Of a stretch of DNA of 64,000 nucleotides, positions 45,201 through 58,050 are shown piece by piece. How positions within the stretch are numbered: position 1 is the first letter of the stretch; each line of letters opens with the position of its first letter. Both the position numbers and the translations under genes were made by a program. A model generated the notes under the pieces. The model did not search any database, had not been told where the DNA came from, and saw nothing but the letters and a program-made list of their open reading frames with translations. This DNA comes from Sisyra terminalis. Its lineage: Eukaryota; Arthropoda; Insecta; Neuroptera; Sisyridae. The stretch spans positions 18,042,001-18,106,000 of the forward strand of contig OY292280.1 of assembly GCA_958496175.1 (NCBI GenBank). Reading direction: 5' to 3'.

Positions 45201-46232
45201 TTAGTTTATAATAATCAACTTTAATTTTGTGAGGAAAACATCCCTTATGTCCTTTTTATGCATTTGATTGTCCTTTTTGAAAGTTTGAAACGATATTGCG
45301 GTTGTCCTTTTGCAGTCAGGATAAAAAAATTTTCACTCCACTCCTCACGTAAGGTCATTGTTTAATAATTTATTTATAAAGTTTACGATTTTCGTGAAAA
45401 ATTAACGATGGTTAACCCACGGTTTATTTTGGTGAAAAATTTTCTTTTCTCGAATTTGAAATAGATTGTTATATTATCGTTTAATACATTGTTACGAACC
45501 CGAAACTTTATCTGGATCGAAAACCATCCCTTATTTGATCCCTTGACGTAACAAACACTTGAAGTTTGATGATTTCTTCTGCCACTTTGATTGTCGATTT
45601 CATCCCTTAAATGTGGTTTGTTTTCGGAAAAATTTGCACAGCATGTACGGATGGACTTATATTTTTATGAAAAATTTCAAATAACCCATACAAATTACAA
45701 ATTAAACCATAAAGCAGCCCTAAAATTACCCGAGAAATGTTATTAAATGCAACATTTATGCAACCATTTATTTTGTTTGTACATTGGTGTAAGCAGATAG
45801 CCTTCCAAACTATATGATTTTTCACGATATTTCTCATATTATTTCCTATGTTATTGTACAAATATAGTACAACAACAACAAAAGAGTTGAATATCTTATT
45901 GGAATTTACGAGAAAACTTATTTTGTTTTCTTTTTGCGGAATTAAATTCTTATAGTTGATAGTTGGTTTTGATTTACTTTAAAGAAGAGCAGTACATATT
46001 TGTTCATACGACAACAATGCATTACCGTTTCTTAGAATTTTAAATATCGAAAAAAATGGGGAAAAACATCAAAATGTTACTATGTATATTGACACATTTT
46101 CCGGAAGTATTATGGAGCAGCTATGGTTTCAATTTGTTTTGGAAAATTTCAAATATTTCGATCCCGAAAGAAAATTGAATTTTGTGATCTGAGAAATATT
46201 TATATATAAGTTTTTATTTAATGCAAACACGT

Positions 46233-46304
46233 GCAGTTGTAGCCGAGTGGATATGTTGAGAGAATCTAAAGCAACAATCTCCGGGTTCGAACCTTGAAAA
46301 TGTC
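46233..46304 (+). pseudogene. tRNA-like sequence A, block 3 copy
   Basis: Same boxes as 11248-11319, with CCTTG in the T stem as in block 2, and a T run downstream at about 46308. Bracketed by DR1 (about 45601-45658) and DR2 (about 46382-46440). Confidence 0.52.
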
Positions 46305-47220
46305 ATATTTTTTTTTTTATAATTTATTTATATTTTTTTAAGTCTAGAAATAATGCCATAACGTCACCAAATTGCCGCGGTCATCCCTTAAACGAGCTTG
46401 GTTTTCGGAAAAATTTGCCCAGCATGTACGGATGAACTTAAGTTTTCGATTGGCATGCCTTTATTTCATATTCAATTTCCTACTCAATTTCATCTCTTAT
46501 GTGTGAAAAATCAAAAGCAGTAAGTAATTATATTTAATTTTTAAATTTATTGCTTATTTCTAACATTTCTTATGTATTGACAATTCGAATTGTTTAGAAT
46601 TTTGAATTAAGACAACGCCAAAATGCAATTCGTATTTTGTTGGAAGCTATGAGTACATCCACCTGACTCACAGGTGGCACTAAAAACTTAAGGTGGTTCA
46701 ATTGACATACATGTCAAGAGTTCACACGTTCTAGCATAGGTGGAGATACGATACATGTCAATGCGACAGTTAATTTTTGAAAGTTATTAGTTCATAATTG
46801 ACTTTAGTTTATCCAAATAAATTTAATATTTAATGTTATGGTTGTTTGATCTGATGGCCAATGTTACATTTTAACTTCATAAAATCAAAATCGAATAAAT
46901 AAATGTGAAACAGGTAATATTTATTGTAAAATTGTCGGTATGGGCGCAATGTTTATATGAGGTTATATGTACTTTCTGTTACTTTTGTAGATATTTTCCA
47001 ACGTTTAACTAACTAATGAACGACAAAAAAGAATTTTTAAAATATATTTAAAAATAATTCATTCAGAGAAGAATCTAATCAAATAATCAGCAAATGTAAG
47101 CCACTGGGAGTGCAGCTTAAGTATTGTGAATATCAGAAGAAAATCTCAATCCACGGGATAAACAGGAAGATAATAAAAGATCAGGTTTTGATCACCGAAT
47201 TAGGCATAATAGCGACTTAA

Positions 47221-47385
47221 ACCATGGTTGTAATTGAAAGTCCTCCTCATGGAGAGCTGATTTTTGCAATACAGTTAAGAATGAGTCAGTTTTAAATGGC
47301 AGCAATTTTCTACGAAAGAAAACCATCTCTTATATCCTTTTTATGTACTTGAAAATTGTCCTCTTTGAAACTTTGAAAAAACAGC
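47221..47385 (+). repeat. Diverged satellite relative inside L3
   Basis: Counterpart of 12236-12397 with AAACCATCTCTTATATCC and GTCCTCTTTGAAACTTTG. Confidence 0.65.
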
Positions 47386-47557
47386 CCTTATCAGGAAAAG
47401 CAATCTTGCAACTTTGTTAATAAATGCAGAAGTTTAGCAACCATTGTTTCATTATGGAAATTATGTAAATGGGCTGCGCCATATGTTCCCCAGTATTCAA
47501 GTTAATGTCCCTAGAAAGTATAGTTTGTTTAAATATTAATGAAATATATTTTTACAG

Positions 47558-47793
47558 ATCCAAATTACCAAGAAACTAAGGACCAAGACATTGTTTTTGC
47601 GCTGAAGAATGTATCATCATTTTGGGAGATAAATGATTGGTAAGTCGCTGTTCTTTTGAGACCTCCAAATATTTTATTATTGATTTTTGATTATTTATTG
47701 ATCTTTTCGTTCCAGAAGAAGCTGACCGATGACAACGGGGAATTATTCATTGGAGTTAAGATGTTCATCATTTCCAAATGGACGTTTGAGTAA
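47558..47793 (+). pseudogene. Splice-bounded exon-like pair, L3 copy
   Basis: Segments 47558-47639 and 47716-47793. The second frame ends one codon early (KWTFE, then TAATAA) and has GVKMF for GVEMF. Confidence 0.43.
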
Positions 47794-48219
47794 TAAATGT
47801 GGATCGTTGGAGGATCATCAAGCAAATTCCTGTGGGATATCATTTCCACAATTGATATCTTCCAAGAAGATCACTAATGGATTTACTACAACAATCTGTG
47901 CTGTAAATTGTGTTTTAATAATTCAGTGAATGTAAAGTGATAAAGTGGTTTAAGTGATAAATAGTGAAAATATCTGAAAAATCAAGAAAATTGTATTAAC
48001 TTTATATTTCTATATGATTATAATAATTGATACTTTTAAATAAATTATATAAACTATTGTAATAATGGAGAAAATAATATTGTAACTTATTATAAACTGA
48101 ATTGATATTTAATATTAATAAATTTATTTTAATTGAATATATTTTTTCAATTCGTTTTTCCGCACCAATTCTCTTGAATTTTATATTTCAGAGTTAAGAT
48201 ACAAAGAAAAGTTAAGATA

Positions 48220-48858
48220 ATGCAACGAAGAGGTAAGTAAGGTAAGTTCAATATTATTCGATAGATTATCGAATAATTCGATAAAGCCAATATCGAAAAA
48301 TATCTCAACTTTTTGAAGTCCTTATCGATTTTTCATTATATATAAATTTTAATTTTCTGAAGAAACTCTTTTGAAATACAAATTTGTTTTTGTCGATAAA
48401 AAGGATCAAGGAGCTTAAAATGTTGCAATGTTTTTAGTAAAATTTTCCAACTTTAACATGGAGCAGCTATGGTTATAAGGTTTTTGGAAAATTCCAACTC
48501 CTTCGATCGAAATATTTTTTCAATTTTCCACAAATCTCATGAGAATTGTTTATGTATGAGTTTTAAGGTCATTTACATATATCATCTGATAGCCGAGTCG
48601 TCTTGGTCGCCGTTGCTGTTGTTCGGAGTCGAGGTCCCTGGTTCGCATCCCGATTGGTCCCGGATTTTTATATTTTCTAATAATTGATTTCTCTTCCTTA
48701 CAGTTTATAATATAACTAATTAACATTAATTCCTCATTCCAGACATTGTATCATCGAAATATTCGATCGAACAGTTCCAGCCGTTCGGGGTTGGAAATGA
48801 TCGATCGATCGATGATGCATTATATTTATCATTTTATTTTTGCTCAATGGTTTTGTGA
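48220..48858 (+). pseudogene. Two-exon small membrane-protein frame, L3 copy, frameshifted
   Basis: Micro-exon 48220-48232 and acceptor at 48742 are intact, but the ATCGATCG run has an extra four bases at about 48803. The joined frame leaves the common frame and ends at TGA 48856-48858. Further changes downstream (a 2-bp insertion near 48868, TATATATATGACTTC) confirm decay. It shows that loss of the frame is tolerated in at least this copy. Confidence 0.35.
48583..48660 (+). pseudogene. tRNA-Leu-like sequence B, L3 copy
   Basis: Same core as 13598-13675 even though the flanking sequence is the most changed of all copies. CCGGATTTTTATATTTTC follows. Confidence 0.58.
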
Positions 48859-49640
48859 CGTCACTCATTTTCATATATATATGACTTCACACATACGTCA
48901 CCACCCAATGACGTCATTCCCGAAAAATTCGAAAAATGAACGAATTTTCGGGAAGTAGAATTCGGAGAATGGCTTAGTTACGTCACGGGAGGCCTAAAAA
49001 ACATATCCTGAAGTCAATTTTTTCGTTTTTTTTTTTGGGGGGGGACCTCGAATTTTCGAATTTAGTGAAATGGGATTTCGGGAATGGCATAGTTACGCTC
49101 CGAAAAGCCTAAATATAATTTTTAATTATATAATTTTTCATTTTTTGGCGAAATATTTTTTGGCCGGTTTTCTAAAAAATCCCAAAAGTTGGCCTAAATT
49201 GGCGTTTTTTTCACTTTTTCCAACTTTGAAGCCATTTAGAGCGATAACTATAGATCGTAGGATAACGATAGTAGGCTCATTCGATAGCTCTTGAATTACT
49301 CTATCGATGGTGTAAATTTGGTCCCGGAAAAGCTTAAGGGAAAAAACTTTTTTTTTCCACTCCTGAGAAATTTTATTTCGTCGACCAAATGTACGTCGAT
49401 TTTTTTCAAAAAAATGTTTGTCGAATTTCTCGATGAAATTCACACCATAGCTATATTACGTTACGATCGAAACAAAAATCCAATAAAACCAAAAGTTTTC
49501 GATATCGTTAATGGTTTTTTCGATATTTAAAATTCACCTATTGTGCTAGCTAATGCTATTTAAATACAAATTTGTTTTCTTAAAAAAAAGGATCAAGGAT
49601 CTTAAAGTTTTCCAATGTGGATTCACATCTTTTCCGATCG

Positions 49641-49766
49641 TAACATGGAGCTCCTATGGTTAAAATTTTGCCGGAAAATTCCAATAAAATCGTTTGATCA
49701 AATGGTCACCGGAACGATTTTCATGGAATTTTCCGGAAAAAATTTAACCATAGGTGCTCCATGTTA
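49641..49766. repeat. Palindrome core, orientation II (inverted relative to block 1)
   Basis: 126 bp bounded by TAACATGGAG and CTCCATGTTA. It reads GAGCTCCTATGG at the left and CATAGGTGCTCC at the right, whereas block 1 has GAGCACCTATGG left and CATAGGAGCTCC right. The unique middle, GATCAAATGGTCACC, is the reverse complement of the block 1 middle. Confidence 0.85.
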
Positions 49767-50395
49767 CGATCGGAAAAGATGTGAATCCACATTGGAAAAC
49801 TTTTAGATCCTTGATCCTTTTTTTCAGGAAAACAAATTTGTATTTAAATAGCATTAGCTAGCACAATAGGTGAATTTTAAATATCGAAAAAACCATTAAC
49901 GATATCGAAAACTTTAGGTTTTATTGGATTTTTGTTTCGATCGTAACGTAATATAGCTATGGTGTGAATTTCATCGAGAAATTCGACAAACATTTTTTTG
50001 AAAAAAATCGACGTACATTTGGTCGACGAAATAAAATTTCTCAGAAGAGAAAAGAAAAAGTTTTTCCCCTTAAGCTTTTCCGGAACCAAATTTATACCAT
50101 CGATAGAGTAATTCAAGCGCTATCGAATGAGCCTACTATCGTTAACCTACGATCGATAGTTATCGCTACAAATGGCTTTGAAGTTGGAAAAAGTGAAAAA
50201 AATCGCCAATTTAGGCCTATTTTTGGGATTCTTCAGAATTTCGGCCGGAAAATTTTCGCCAAAAAAATGAAAAATTGTATAATTAAAAATGATTTTTAGG
50301 CTTCTCGGAGCGTAACTAAGCCATTCCCGAAATCCCATTTCACTAAATTCGAAAATTCGAGGTCCCCCCCCCAAAAAAAAACCAAAAAATTGTCT

Positions 50396-51174
50396 TCAGG
50401 ATATGTTTTTTAGGCCTCCCGTGACGTAACTTAGCCATTCCCAGAGTCCTACTTCCCGAAAATCGAAAATTCGGTAATTTTTCGGGAATGACGTCATTGG
50501 GTGGCGACGTATGTGAGACGTCATATATATGAAAAGAGTTGAGCAAAACCATTGAGCAAAAATAAAATGAAAAATATATAGCATCATCGATCGATCATTT
50601 CGAACCCCGAAAGGTTGGAACTGTTCGATCGAATATTTCGATGATACAATGTCTGGAATGAGGAATTAATGTTAATTAGATATATTATAAGCTGTAAGGA
50701 ATAGAAATCAATTATTAGAAATTATAAAAATCCAGGACCAATCGGGATGCGAACCAGGGACCTCGACTCCGAACAACAGCAACGGCGACCAAGACGACTC
50801 GGCTATCAGATGATATATGTAAATGACCTTAAAACTCATACATAAACAATTCTTATGAGATTTGTGGAAAATTGAAAAAAAATTCGATCGAAGGAGTTGG
50901 AATTTTCCAAAAACCTTTTAACCATAGCTGCTCCATGTTAAAGTTGGAAAATTTTACTAAAAACATTGCAACATTTTAAGTTCCTTGATCCTTTTTTTCG
51001 AAAAAAACAACATTTGTATTTCAAAAGAATTTCTTCAGAAAATTAAAATGTATATATAAAAAAAATCGATAAGGAAATCAAAAAGTTAGGATATTTTTCG
51101 ATATTGTCTTTATCGTATTATTCGATAATCTATCGAAAAACATTGATTTTACCTTACTTACCTCTTCGTTGCAT
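50396..51174 (-). CDS. Candidate two-exon small membrane-protein frame, R3 copy (hypothetical)
   Basis: Minus-strand parts 51174-51162 and 50652-50396 join in frame to 89 codons. It has a 3-bp in-frame shortening (QWFCSTLFIY), so the frame survives. Splice sites are as in the other copies. Confidence 0.2.
50745..50822 (-). pseudogene. tRNA-Leu-like sequence B, R3 copy
   Basis: Inverted copy of 13598-13675 with an unchanged core. Downstream on the minus strand the run reads CCTGGATTTTTATAA. Confidence 0.58.
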
Positions 51175-51613
51175 TATCTTAACTTTTCTTTATATCTTAA
51201 CTCTGAAATATAAAATTCAAGAGGATGGGTGCGGAAAATCGAATTGAAAAAATATATTCAATTAAAATAAATTTATTAATGTTAAATATCAATACAGTTT
51301 ATAAAAAGTTACAATATTTGTTTATCCATTATTACAAGAGTTTATATAATTTATGTAAAAGTATCAATTATTAAAATCATATAGAAATATAAAGTTAGTA
51401 AAATTTTCTTGATTTACAGATATTTTCACTATTTATCACTTAAACCACTTTATCACTTAAACCACTTTATAACTTCACATTCACTGAATTATTAAAACAC
51501 AATTTACAGCTCTGATTGTTGTAGTAAATCCATTAGTGATTTTCTCGGTAGATATCAATTGTGGAAATGATATCCTTTATGAATTTGATGGATGATCCTC
51601 CAAAGATCCGCAT

Positions 51614-51859
51614 TTATTCCTCAAACGTCCATTCGGAAATGATGAACATCTCAACTCCAATGAATAATTCTCCGTTGTCATCGGTCAGCTTCTTCTGGAA
51701 CGAAAAGATCAATAAATAATCAAAAATCAATAATAAAATATTTGGAGGTCTCAAAAGTACAGCGACTTACCAATCATTTATCTCCCAAAATGATGATACT
51801 TTCTTCAGCGCAAAAACAATGTCTTGGGCCTCAGATTCTTAGTATGTCTTGGTATGGAT
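51614..51859 (-). pseudogene. Splice-bounded exon-like pair, R3 copy
   Basis: Second segment 51694-51614 (KKLTDDNGELFIGVEMFIIS and on, stop); first segment 51859-51771 carries the same rearrangement as R1 and is not open. Confidence 0.43.
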
Positions 51860-52033
51860 CTGTAAAAATATATTTTATTAATATTTAAACAAATTGTAAT
51901 TTTTTAGGGACATTAACATGTAGACTGGGGAACATATGGCGCAGCCCATTTACATAATTTCCATAATGAAACAATGATTGCTAAACTTCTGCATTTATTA
52001 ACAAAGTTGCAAGATTGCTTTTTCTGATAAGGG

Positions 52034-52200
52034 CTGTTTTTTCCAAGTTTCAAAAAGGACAATTTTCAAGTACATAAAAAGGATATAAGAGATGGTTTTC
52101 TTTCGCAGAAAATTGCTGCCATTTAAAACTGAATCATTCTTAACTGTATTGCAAAAATCAGCTCTCCATGAGGAGGACTTTCAATTACAACCATGGTTTA
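52034..52200 (-). repeat. Diverged satellite relative inside R3
   Basis: Inverted counterpart of 12236-12397, almost the same as 17037-17205. Confidence 0.62.
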
Positions 52201-53144
52201 AGTCGCTATTATGCCTAATTCGGTGATCAAAACCTGATCTTTTATTATCTTCCTGTTTATCCCGTGGATTGATATATTCTTCTGATATTCACAATACTTA
52301 AGCTGCACTCCCAGTGGCTTACATTTACAGGTGATTTGATTAGATTCTTCTCTGAATGAATTATTTTTAAATATATTTTAAAAATACATTTTTGTCGTTC
52401 TTTAGTTAGTTAAACGTTGGAAAATATCTACCAAAGTAACAGAAAGTACATATAACCTCATATAAACATTGCGCCCATACCTACAATTTCACAATAAACA
52501 TTATCTGTTTCACATTTATTTAATTCGATTCTGATTTTATGAAGTTAAAATGTAACATTGGCCATCAGCTCAAACAACCATAACATAAAATATTCAATTT
52601 AATTGGATAAACTAAAGTCAATTAAGAACTAATAACTTTCAAAAATAAGCTGTCACATTGACATGTATCGTACCTCCATCTATGCTACAACGTGTGAACT
52701 TTTGACATGTATGTCAATTGAACCACCTTAAGTTTTTAGTGCCACCTATGAGTCAGGTGGATGTACTCATAGCTTCCAACAAAAGTCGAATGCATTTTGG
52801 CGTTGTCTTAATTTAAAATTCTAAACAATTCGAATTGTCAACAAATTAGATTTGTTAGAAAAAAAAAACAATAATTTAAAAACTGAATTATGAACTTACT
52901 GCTTTTGATTTTTCACACATAAGAGATGCAATTGACTACATGGAAACTGGTAAAAATTGAACAAACTTACAATGGAGAAATCCAAACAGAAAGTTTAAGT
53001 CCTCCCATTCAAGCTGTGCTAATTATTTCGAAAACAAAGCTCGTTTAAGAGATGAAATCGACAATCCATGTGGCAGAAAAAATCATAAAACCATCCAATC
53101 TTCAATCGCCTGTAACACCGTTAAATAAAGGTTTTTTTCGAACC

Positions 53145-53608
53145 AATATCGCAATATCGATTCAAATTTTCAAAAAGGACAATTTTCGAGTGCTTAAAAA
53201 GGATATAAGGGATGTTTTGTTTCGCCAAAATTGAGTTGAATATTAAAGATTAAATCATCCTTAACCATGATGCAAAAAATCATAAGCATTGGTTCACTAG
53301 ATCCTTGGAAAATTAAATTGGGAAATTAAGGAGGTGAAAACCCTTGCACCAAATTGGCTTGAAAAAAGGTCATTTTTGAGGGGTGACTTTTCCTTATAAC
53401 AGCTAATTTTCGCAACGGATTATTAAACAATGTCCTTACGTGAGATGTGGAGTGAAAAAATTTTTATCCTGTGTGCCACAGGACACCCGCAATATCGTTT
53501 CAAAGTTTCAAAAAGGACAATTTTCGAGTGCATAAAAAGGATATAAGGGATGTTTTGTTTCGCCAAAATTGAGTTGAATATTAAAGATTAAATCATCCTT
53601 AACCATGA
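53145..53608 (-). repeat. Inverted, diverged satellite in Q, block 3 copy
   Basis: Same as 18147-18610 at offset 34,998 bp. CGCAATATCG lies at 53150 and 53488, again 338 bp apart. Confidence 0.84.
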
Positions 53609-53921
53609 TTTAATTGGAAAAACATATAGGTAAATCATCGATCGATCAATCAATCATTTCCAAATGTCGAAGGCTATCGTTGATCGATTGAACACATGGT
53701 GCTAAAATTCGGAAACGAGGGTTCATGTTAAGAAGTGATAATGTGAGCCAACGTAAGTTAAAAGAAATTAAAACCAATTATTATGGTAGCAAAACATATT
53801 GGGCTCATTCGCCAATCGAATTCGAAACCTCCGGTTCCAGCATAGCCGTCCAGTAAATCGTTCCGGAGAGTAGCAGAAATCTGCATATTTTCCGGTGAAA
53901 ACGGAATAAAACTTACCTACT

Positions 53922-54228
53922 ATGAATAGGAACGATTGTTTGGTGAAATTGACACTTATTATTCTTTGGGTCTATACCGTCTATGCCCCAAAGGTAGTTG
54001 CAAACCTTTTCGAATTGAAAGTAACAACTTTTTACAGGAATAAAACACTTGCACTTACCATCGTTTATTTTTCAGAAAATCATCTGGAAAACGTCCGAAG
54101 AAATGCTGCAGGTACTGTACAAATTTATCAGAAAACAATCCTCATTTCCTATTGACATAAATAATTTAATTTTAGGTCTTGTTCATTTTTTGATGACTCC
54201 ATTTAAAGATTGGTCCTCGAGTAGCTAG
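53922..54228 (+). CDS. Candidate small spliced frame with signal-peptide-like start, block 3 copy (hypothetical)
   Basis: Parts 53922-53993 and 54076-54228. It is the same as the block 1 copy up to IDINN. There AATTAAATG in block 1 is AATTTAATT here, so the stop is lost and the spliced frame continues as LILGLVHFLMTPFKDWSSSS to TAG, 74 codons. The same change improves a TTTAATTTTAG acceptor at about 54175. Without splicing the frame is 77 codons to 54155. Family not recognised. Confidence 0.3.
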
Positions 54229-54297
54229 ATACAACTGTAAGAAATGTATTTAAGCAATAAGCAGCGACCGGACACCATCTACGGATATCCTTCATAT

Positions 54298-54363
54298 GGC
54301 AATTTCAAGGTTCGAACCCGGAGATTGTTCCCTCAACATACTTATCAGCCCGGCTACAAAGTC
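54298..54363 (-). pseudogene. tRNA-like sequence A relative in Q, block 3 copy
   Basis: Same as 19300-19365 at offset 34,998 bp, boxes unchanged. Confidence 0.5.
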
Positions 54364-54577
54364 ATCCCTTACCTATTTGACGAAGTTAGAAGCACTTGAA
54401 TATTGAAGGGTTTGATGATTTCATCTGCCTCCAAATTGATGCACAATTTCATACCTTCAATGGGCTTTGTATATGGAAAAATTTGCACAGCATGTTTAAT
54501 GTGAAATGTAAAAAGTCCAGTGACGTTCCCACAAGTGTTAAATCTATGCTACATAGGTAAATGAAAAAGAATTGGAA

Positions 54578-55750
54578 GTGACTTTTGTGTTAATAAATGC
54601 AGAAGCAACCAATGTTTTCATTATGTAAATTATATGTTCCCCAGTACCTATACATGTTAATGTAGCTAGAAAGTATAATTTGTTTAAATAATTATAAAAT
54701 ATATTTTTACAGATCCAAATTACCAAGAAACTAAGGACAAAGACATTGTTTTTGCGATAAAGAATGTATCATCTTGTTGGGAGATAAATAATTGGTAAGT
54801 CGCTGTACTTTTGAGACTTCCAAATATTGATTTTTGATTATTTATTGATTTTTTCGTTCCAGAAGAAGCTGACCGATGACAACGGAGAATTATTCATTGG
54901 AGTTGAGATGTTCATCATTTCCGAATGGACGTTTGAGGAATAAATGCGGATCTTTGGAGGATCATCCATCAAATTCATAAAGGATATCATTTCCCCAATT
55001 GATATCTACCGAGAAAATCACTAATGGATTTACTACAACAATCAGAGCTGTAAATTGTGTTTTAATAATTCAGTGAATGTGAAGTTATAAAGTGGTTTAA
55101 GTGATAAAGTGGTTTAAGTGATAAATAGTGAAAATATCTGTAAATCAAGAAAATTTAATTAACTTAATATTTCTATATGATTATAATAATTGATACTTTT
55201 ACATAAATTATATAAACTATTGAAATAATGGAAAAACTAATATTGTAATTTATTATAAACTGTATTGATATTTAACATTAATAAATTTATGTTAATTGAA
55301 CATATTGTTTCAATTTGATTTTCCGCACCCATCCTCATGAATTTTATATTTCCGAGTTAAGATACAAAGAAAAGTTAAGATAATGCAACGATTAGGTAAG
55401 TAAGGTAAGTTCAATATTTTTCGATAGCTTATCGAATAATACGATAAAGACAATATCGAAAAATATCTTAACTCTTTGATTTCCTTATCGATTTTTTTTA
55501 TATATACATTTTAATTTTCTGAAGAAACTCTTTTGAAATACAAATGTTGTTTTTTTCGAAAAAAAGGATCAAGGACCTTAAAATGTTGCAATGTTTTTAG
55601 TAAAATTTTCCAACTTTAACATGGAGCAGCTATGGTTAAAAGGTTTTTGGAAAATTCCAACTCCTTCGATCGAAATTTTTTTTCAATTTTCCACAAATCT
55701 CATAAGAATTGTTTATATATGAGTTTTAAGGTCATTACATATATCATCTG
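54578..55750 (+). repeat. Partial direct copy of L (L'3), truncated by array 4
   Basis: Follows L'1 from 19580 to about 20754 and stops at ATATCATCTG, just before the TAGCCGAG of tRNA-like sequence B. It keeps the micro-exon (ATG at about 55383, donor GTAAGT), CGATA cluster 1 and the exon-like pair but has lost everything downstream. The break differs from the one used at 21776 and 32996. Confidence 0.87.
54713..54943 (+). pseudogene. Splice-bounded exon-like pair, L'3 copy
   Basis: Segments 54713-54794 and 54863-54943, near-identical to the L'1 copy (TKDKDIVFAIKN in the first segment). Confidence 0.45.
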
Positions 55751-55974
55751 AAAATTGTCCTTTTTGAAAGTTTGAAACGATATTGCGGGTGTCTTTTGGC
55801 ACACAGGACAAAATTGATTTCCTATTATATTTCACTTGATAGCCTTAATTCAGAATCCGATGAGAAAACTAGACCTCAAAATGAAAAGTCACCTTCTTTA
55901 AATGACCCAATATCAGTCGAATTTTTTCGCATAGACTTTCAACAATTTAATTTCCAGTTTCAATTTTCCAAAGA

Positions 55975-58050
55975 TATACGAAACAAATGCTTTTTATTTT
56001 TTGCATAGTGGTTAAGAATGGTTTAGTTAATAATATTCTACTTTAATTTAGTGAAGGAAAACATCCCTTATGTCCTTTATATGCATTAGAAAATTGTCCT
56101 TTTTGAAAGTTTGAAACGTTATTGCGGGTGTCTTTTGGCACACAGGACAAAATTTTTTTCCTTTTATATTTCACTTGATAGCCTTAATTCAGAATCCGTT
56201 GAGAAAACTAGACCTCATAATGAAAAGTCACCTTTTTTAAATGACCCAATATCAGTCGAATTTTTTCGCATAGACTTTCATCAACTTAATTTCCAGTTTC
56301 AATTTTCCAAAGATGTACGTAACAAATGCTTCTTATTTTTTGCATAGTGGTTAAGAATGGTTTAGTTTATAATATTCAACTTTAATTTAGTGAAGGAAAA
56401 CATCCCTTATGTCCTTTTAATGCATTAGAAAATTGTCCTTTTTGAAAGTTTGAAACGATATTGCGGGTGTCTTTTGGCACACAGGACAAAATTGACTTCC
56501 TGTTATATTTCACTTGATAGCCTTAATTCAGAATCCGTTGAGAAAACTAGACCTCATAATGAAAAGTCACCTTCTTTAAATGACCCAATATCAGTCGAAT
56601 TTTTTCGCATAGTCTTTCAACAATTTAATTTCCAGTTTCAATTTTCCAATGATATACGTAACAAATGCTTTTTATTTTTTGCATAGTGGTTAAGAATGGT
56701 TTAGTTTATAATATTCATCTTTAAATTAGTGAAGGAAAACATCCCTTATGTCCTTTTTATGCATAAGAAAATTGTCCTTTTGGAAAGTTTGAAACGATAT
56801 TGCGGGTGTCTTTTGGCACACAGGACAAAATTGTTTTCCTATTATATTTCTCTTGATTGCCTTAATTCAAAATCCGTTGAGAAAACTAGACCTCATAATG
56901 AAAAGTCACCTTCTTTAAATGACCCAATATCAGTCGAATTTTTTCGCATAGACTTTCAACAATTTAATTTCCAGTTTCAATTTTCCAAAGATATACGTAA
57001 CAAATGCTTTTTATTTTTTGCATAGTGGTTAAGAATGGTTTAGTTTATAATATTCAACTTTAATTTAGTGAAGGAAAACATCCTTTATGTCCTTTTTATG
57101 CATTAGAAAATTGTCCTTTTTGAAAGTTTGAAACGATATTGCGGGTGTCTTTTGGCACACAGGACAAATTTTTTTTCCTATTATATTTCACATGATAGCC
57201 TTAATTCAAAATCCGTTGAGGAAACTAGACCTCATAATGAAAAGTCACCTTCTTTAAATGACCCAATATCAGTCGATTTTTTCGCATAGACTTTCATCAA
57301 TTTAATTTCCAGTTTCAATTTTCCAAAGATATACGAAACAAATGCTTTTTATTTTTTGCATAGTGGTTAAGAATGGTTTAGTTTATAATATTCTACTTTA
57401 ATTTAGTGAAGGAAAACATCCCTTATGTCCTTTATATGCATTAGAAAATTGTCCTTTTTGAAAGTTTGAAACGTTATTGCGGGTGTCTTTGGCACACAGG
57501 ACAAAATTTTTTTCCTATTATATTTCACTTGATAGCCTTAATTCTGAATCCGTTGAGAAAACTAGACCTCATAATGAAAAGTCACCTTCTTTAAATGACC
57601 CAATATCAGTCGAATTTTTTCGCATAGACTTTCAACAATTTAATTTCCAGTTTCAATTTTCCAAAGATATACGTAACAAATGCTTTTTATTTTTTGCATA
57701 GTGGTTAAGAATGGTTCAGTTTATAATATTCATTATTAATTTAGTGAGGAAAACATCCCTTATGTCCTTTTTATGCATTAGAAAATTGTCCTTTTTGAAA
57801 GTTTGAAACGATATTGCGGGTGTCTCTTGGCACACAGGACAAAATTTTTTTCCTATTATATTTCACTTGATAGCCTTAATTCAAAATCCGTTGAGAAAAC
57901 TAGACCTCATAATGAAAAGTCACCTTCTTTAAATGACCCAATATCAGTCGAATTTTTTCGCATAGACTTTCATCAATTTAATTTCCAGTTTCAATTTTCC
58001 AAAGATATACGAAACAAATGCTTTTTATTTTTTGCATAGTGGTTAAGAAT
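55975..58050 (+). repeat. Six-monomer higher-order unit in array 4, copy 1 (2,031-bp step)
   Basis: The series repeats at 58006-60081. Shared rare markers: GTTAATAATATTC, CACCTTTTTTAAATGACC, CATCAACTTAATTTCC, AATTGACTTCCTG, CATAGTCTTTC, TTTCTCTTGATTGCC, GAGGAAACTAG, AACATCCTTTATG and GTGTCTTTGGC. The copies differ at very few sites (for example TTTTTTAAAG at about 58134). Confidence 0.9.

Larger units (their letters stand above)
32996..45300 (+). repeat. Satellite array 3, about 36 monomers
   Basis: Starts at CAAATGC after the block 2 break and ends at GATATTGCGG before the diverged edge at 45301. The last monomer lacks a few bases (CATTTGATTGTCC for CATTAGAAAATTGTCC). Many monomers here carry TCCAGTTTTAATTTTCC, which closes the 78-codon frame early at 63 codons, and GCGGGAGTC for GCGGGTGTC. 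Structure is a mosaic of overlapping higher-order steps. Confidence 0.97.
45301..49640 (+). repeat. Block 3 left arm (L3)
   Basis: Full L copy with the same order of parts as L1. Inner-arm variants are of the L type (TTTTTGGCCGGTTTTC, AAAAGTTGGCC). It is the most damaged L around the two-exon candidate and the CRE-like sites. Confidence 0.87.
49767..53048 (-). repeat. Block 3 right arm (R3, inverted L)
   Basis: Inverted L, close to R1 (offset about 34,995 bp in the outer arm). It lacks the direct-repeat-flanked module, like R1. A CRE-like site present in R1 is lost where GAAAAGAGTTGAGC replaces it near 50535. Confidence 0.87.
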
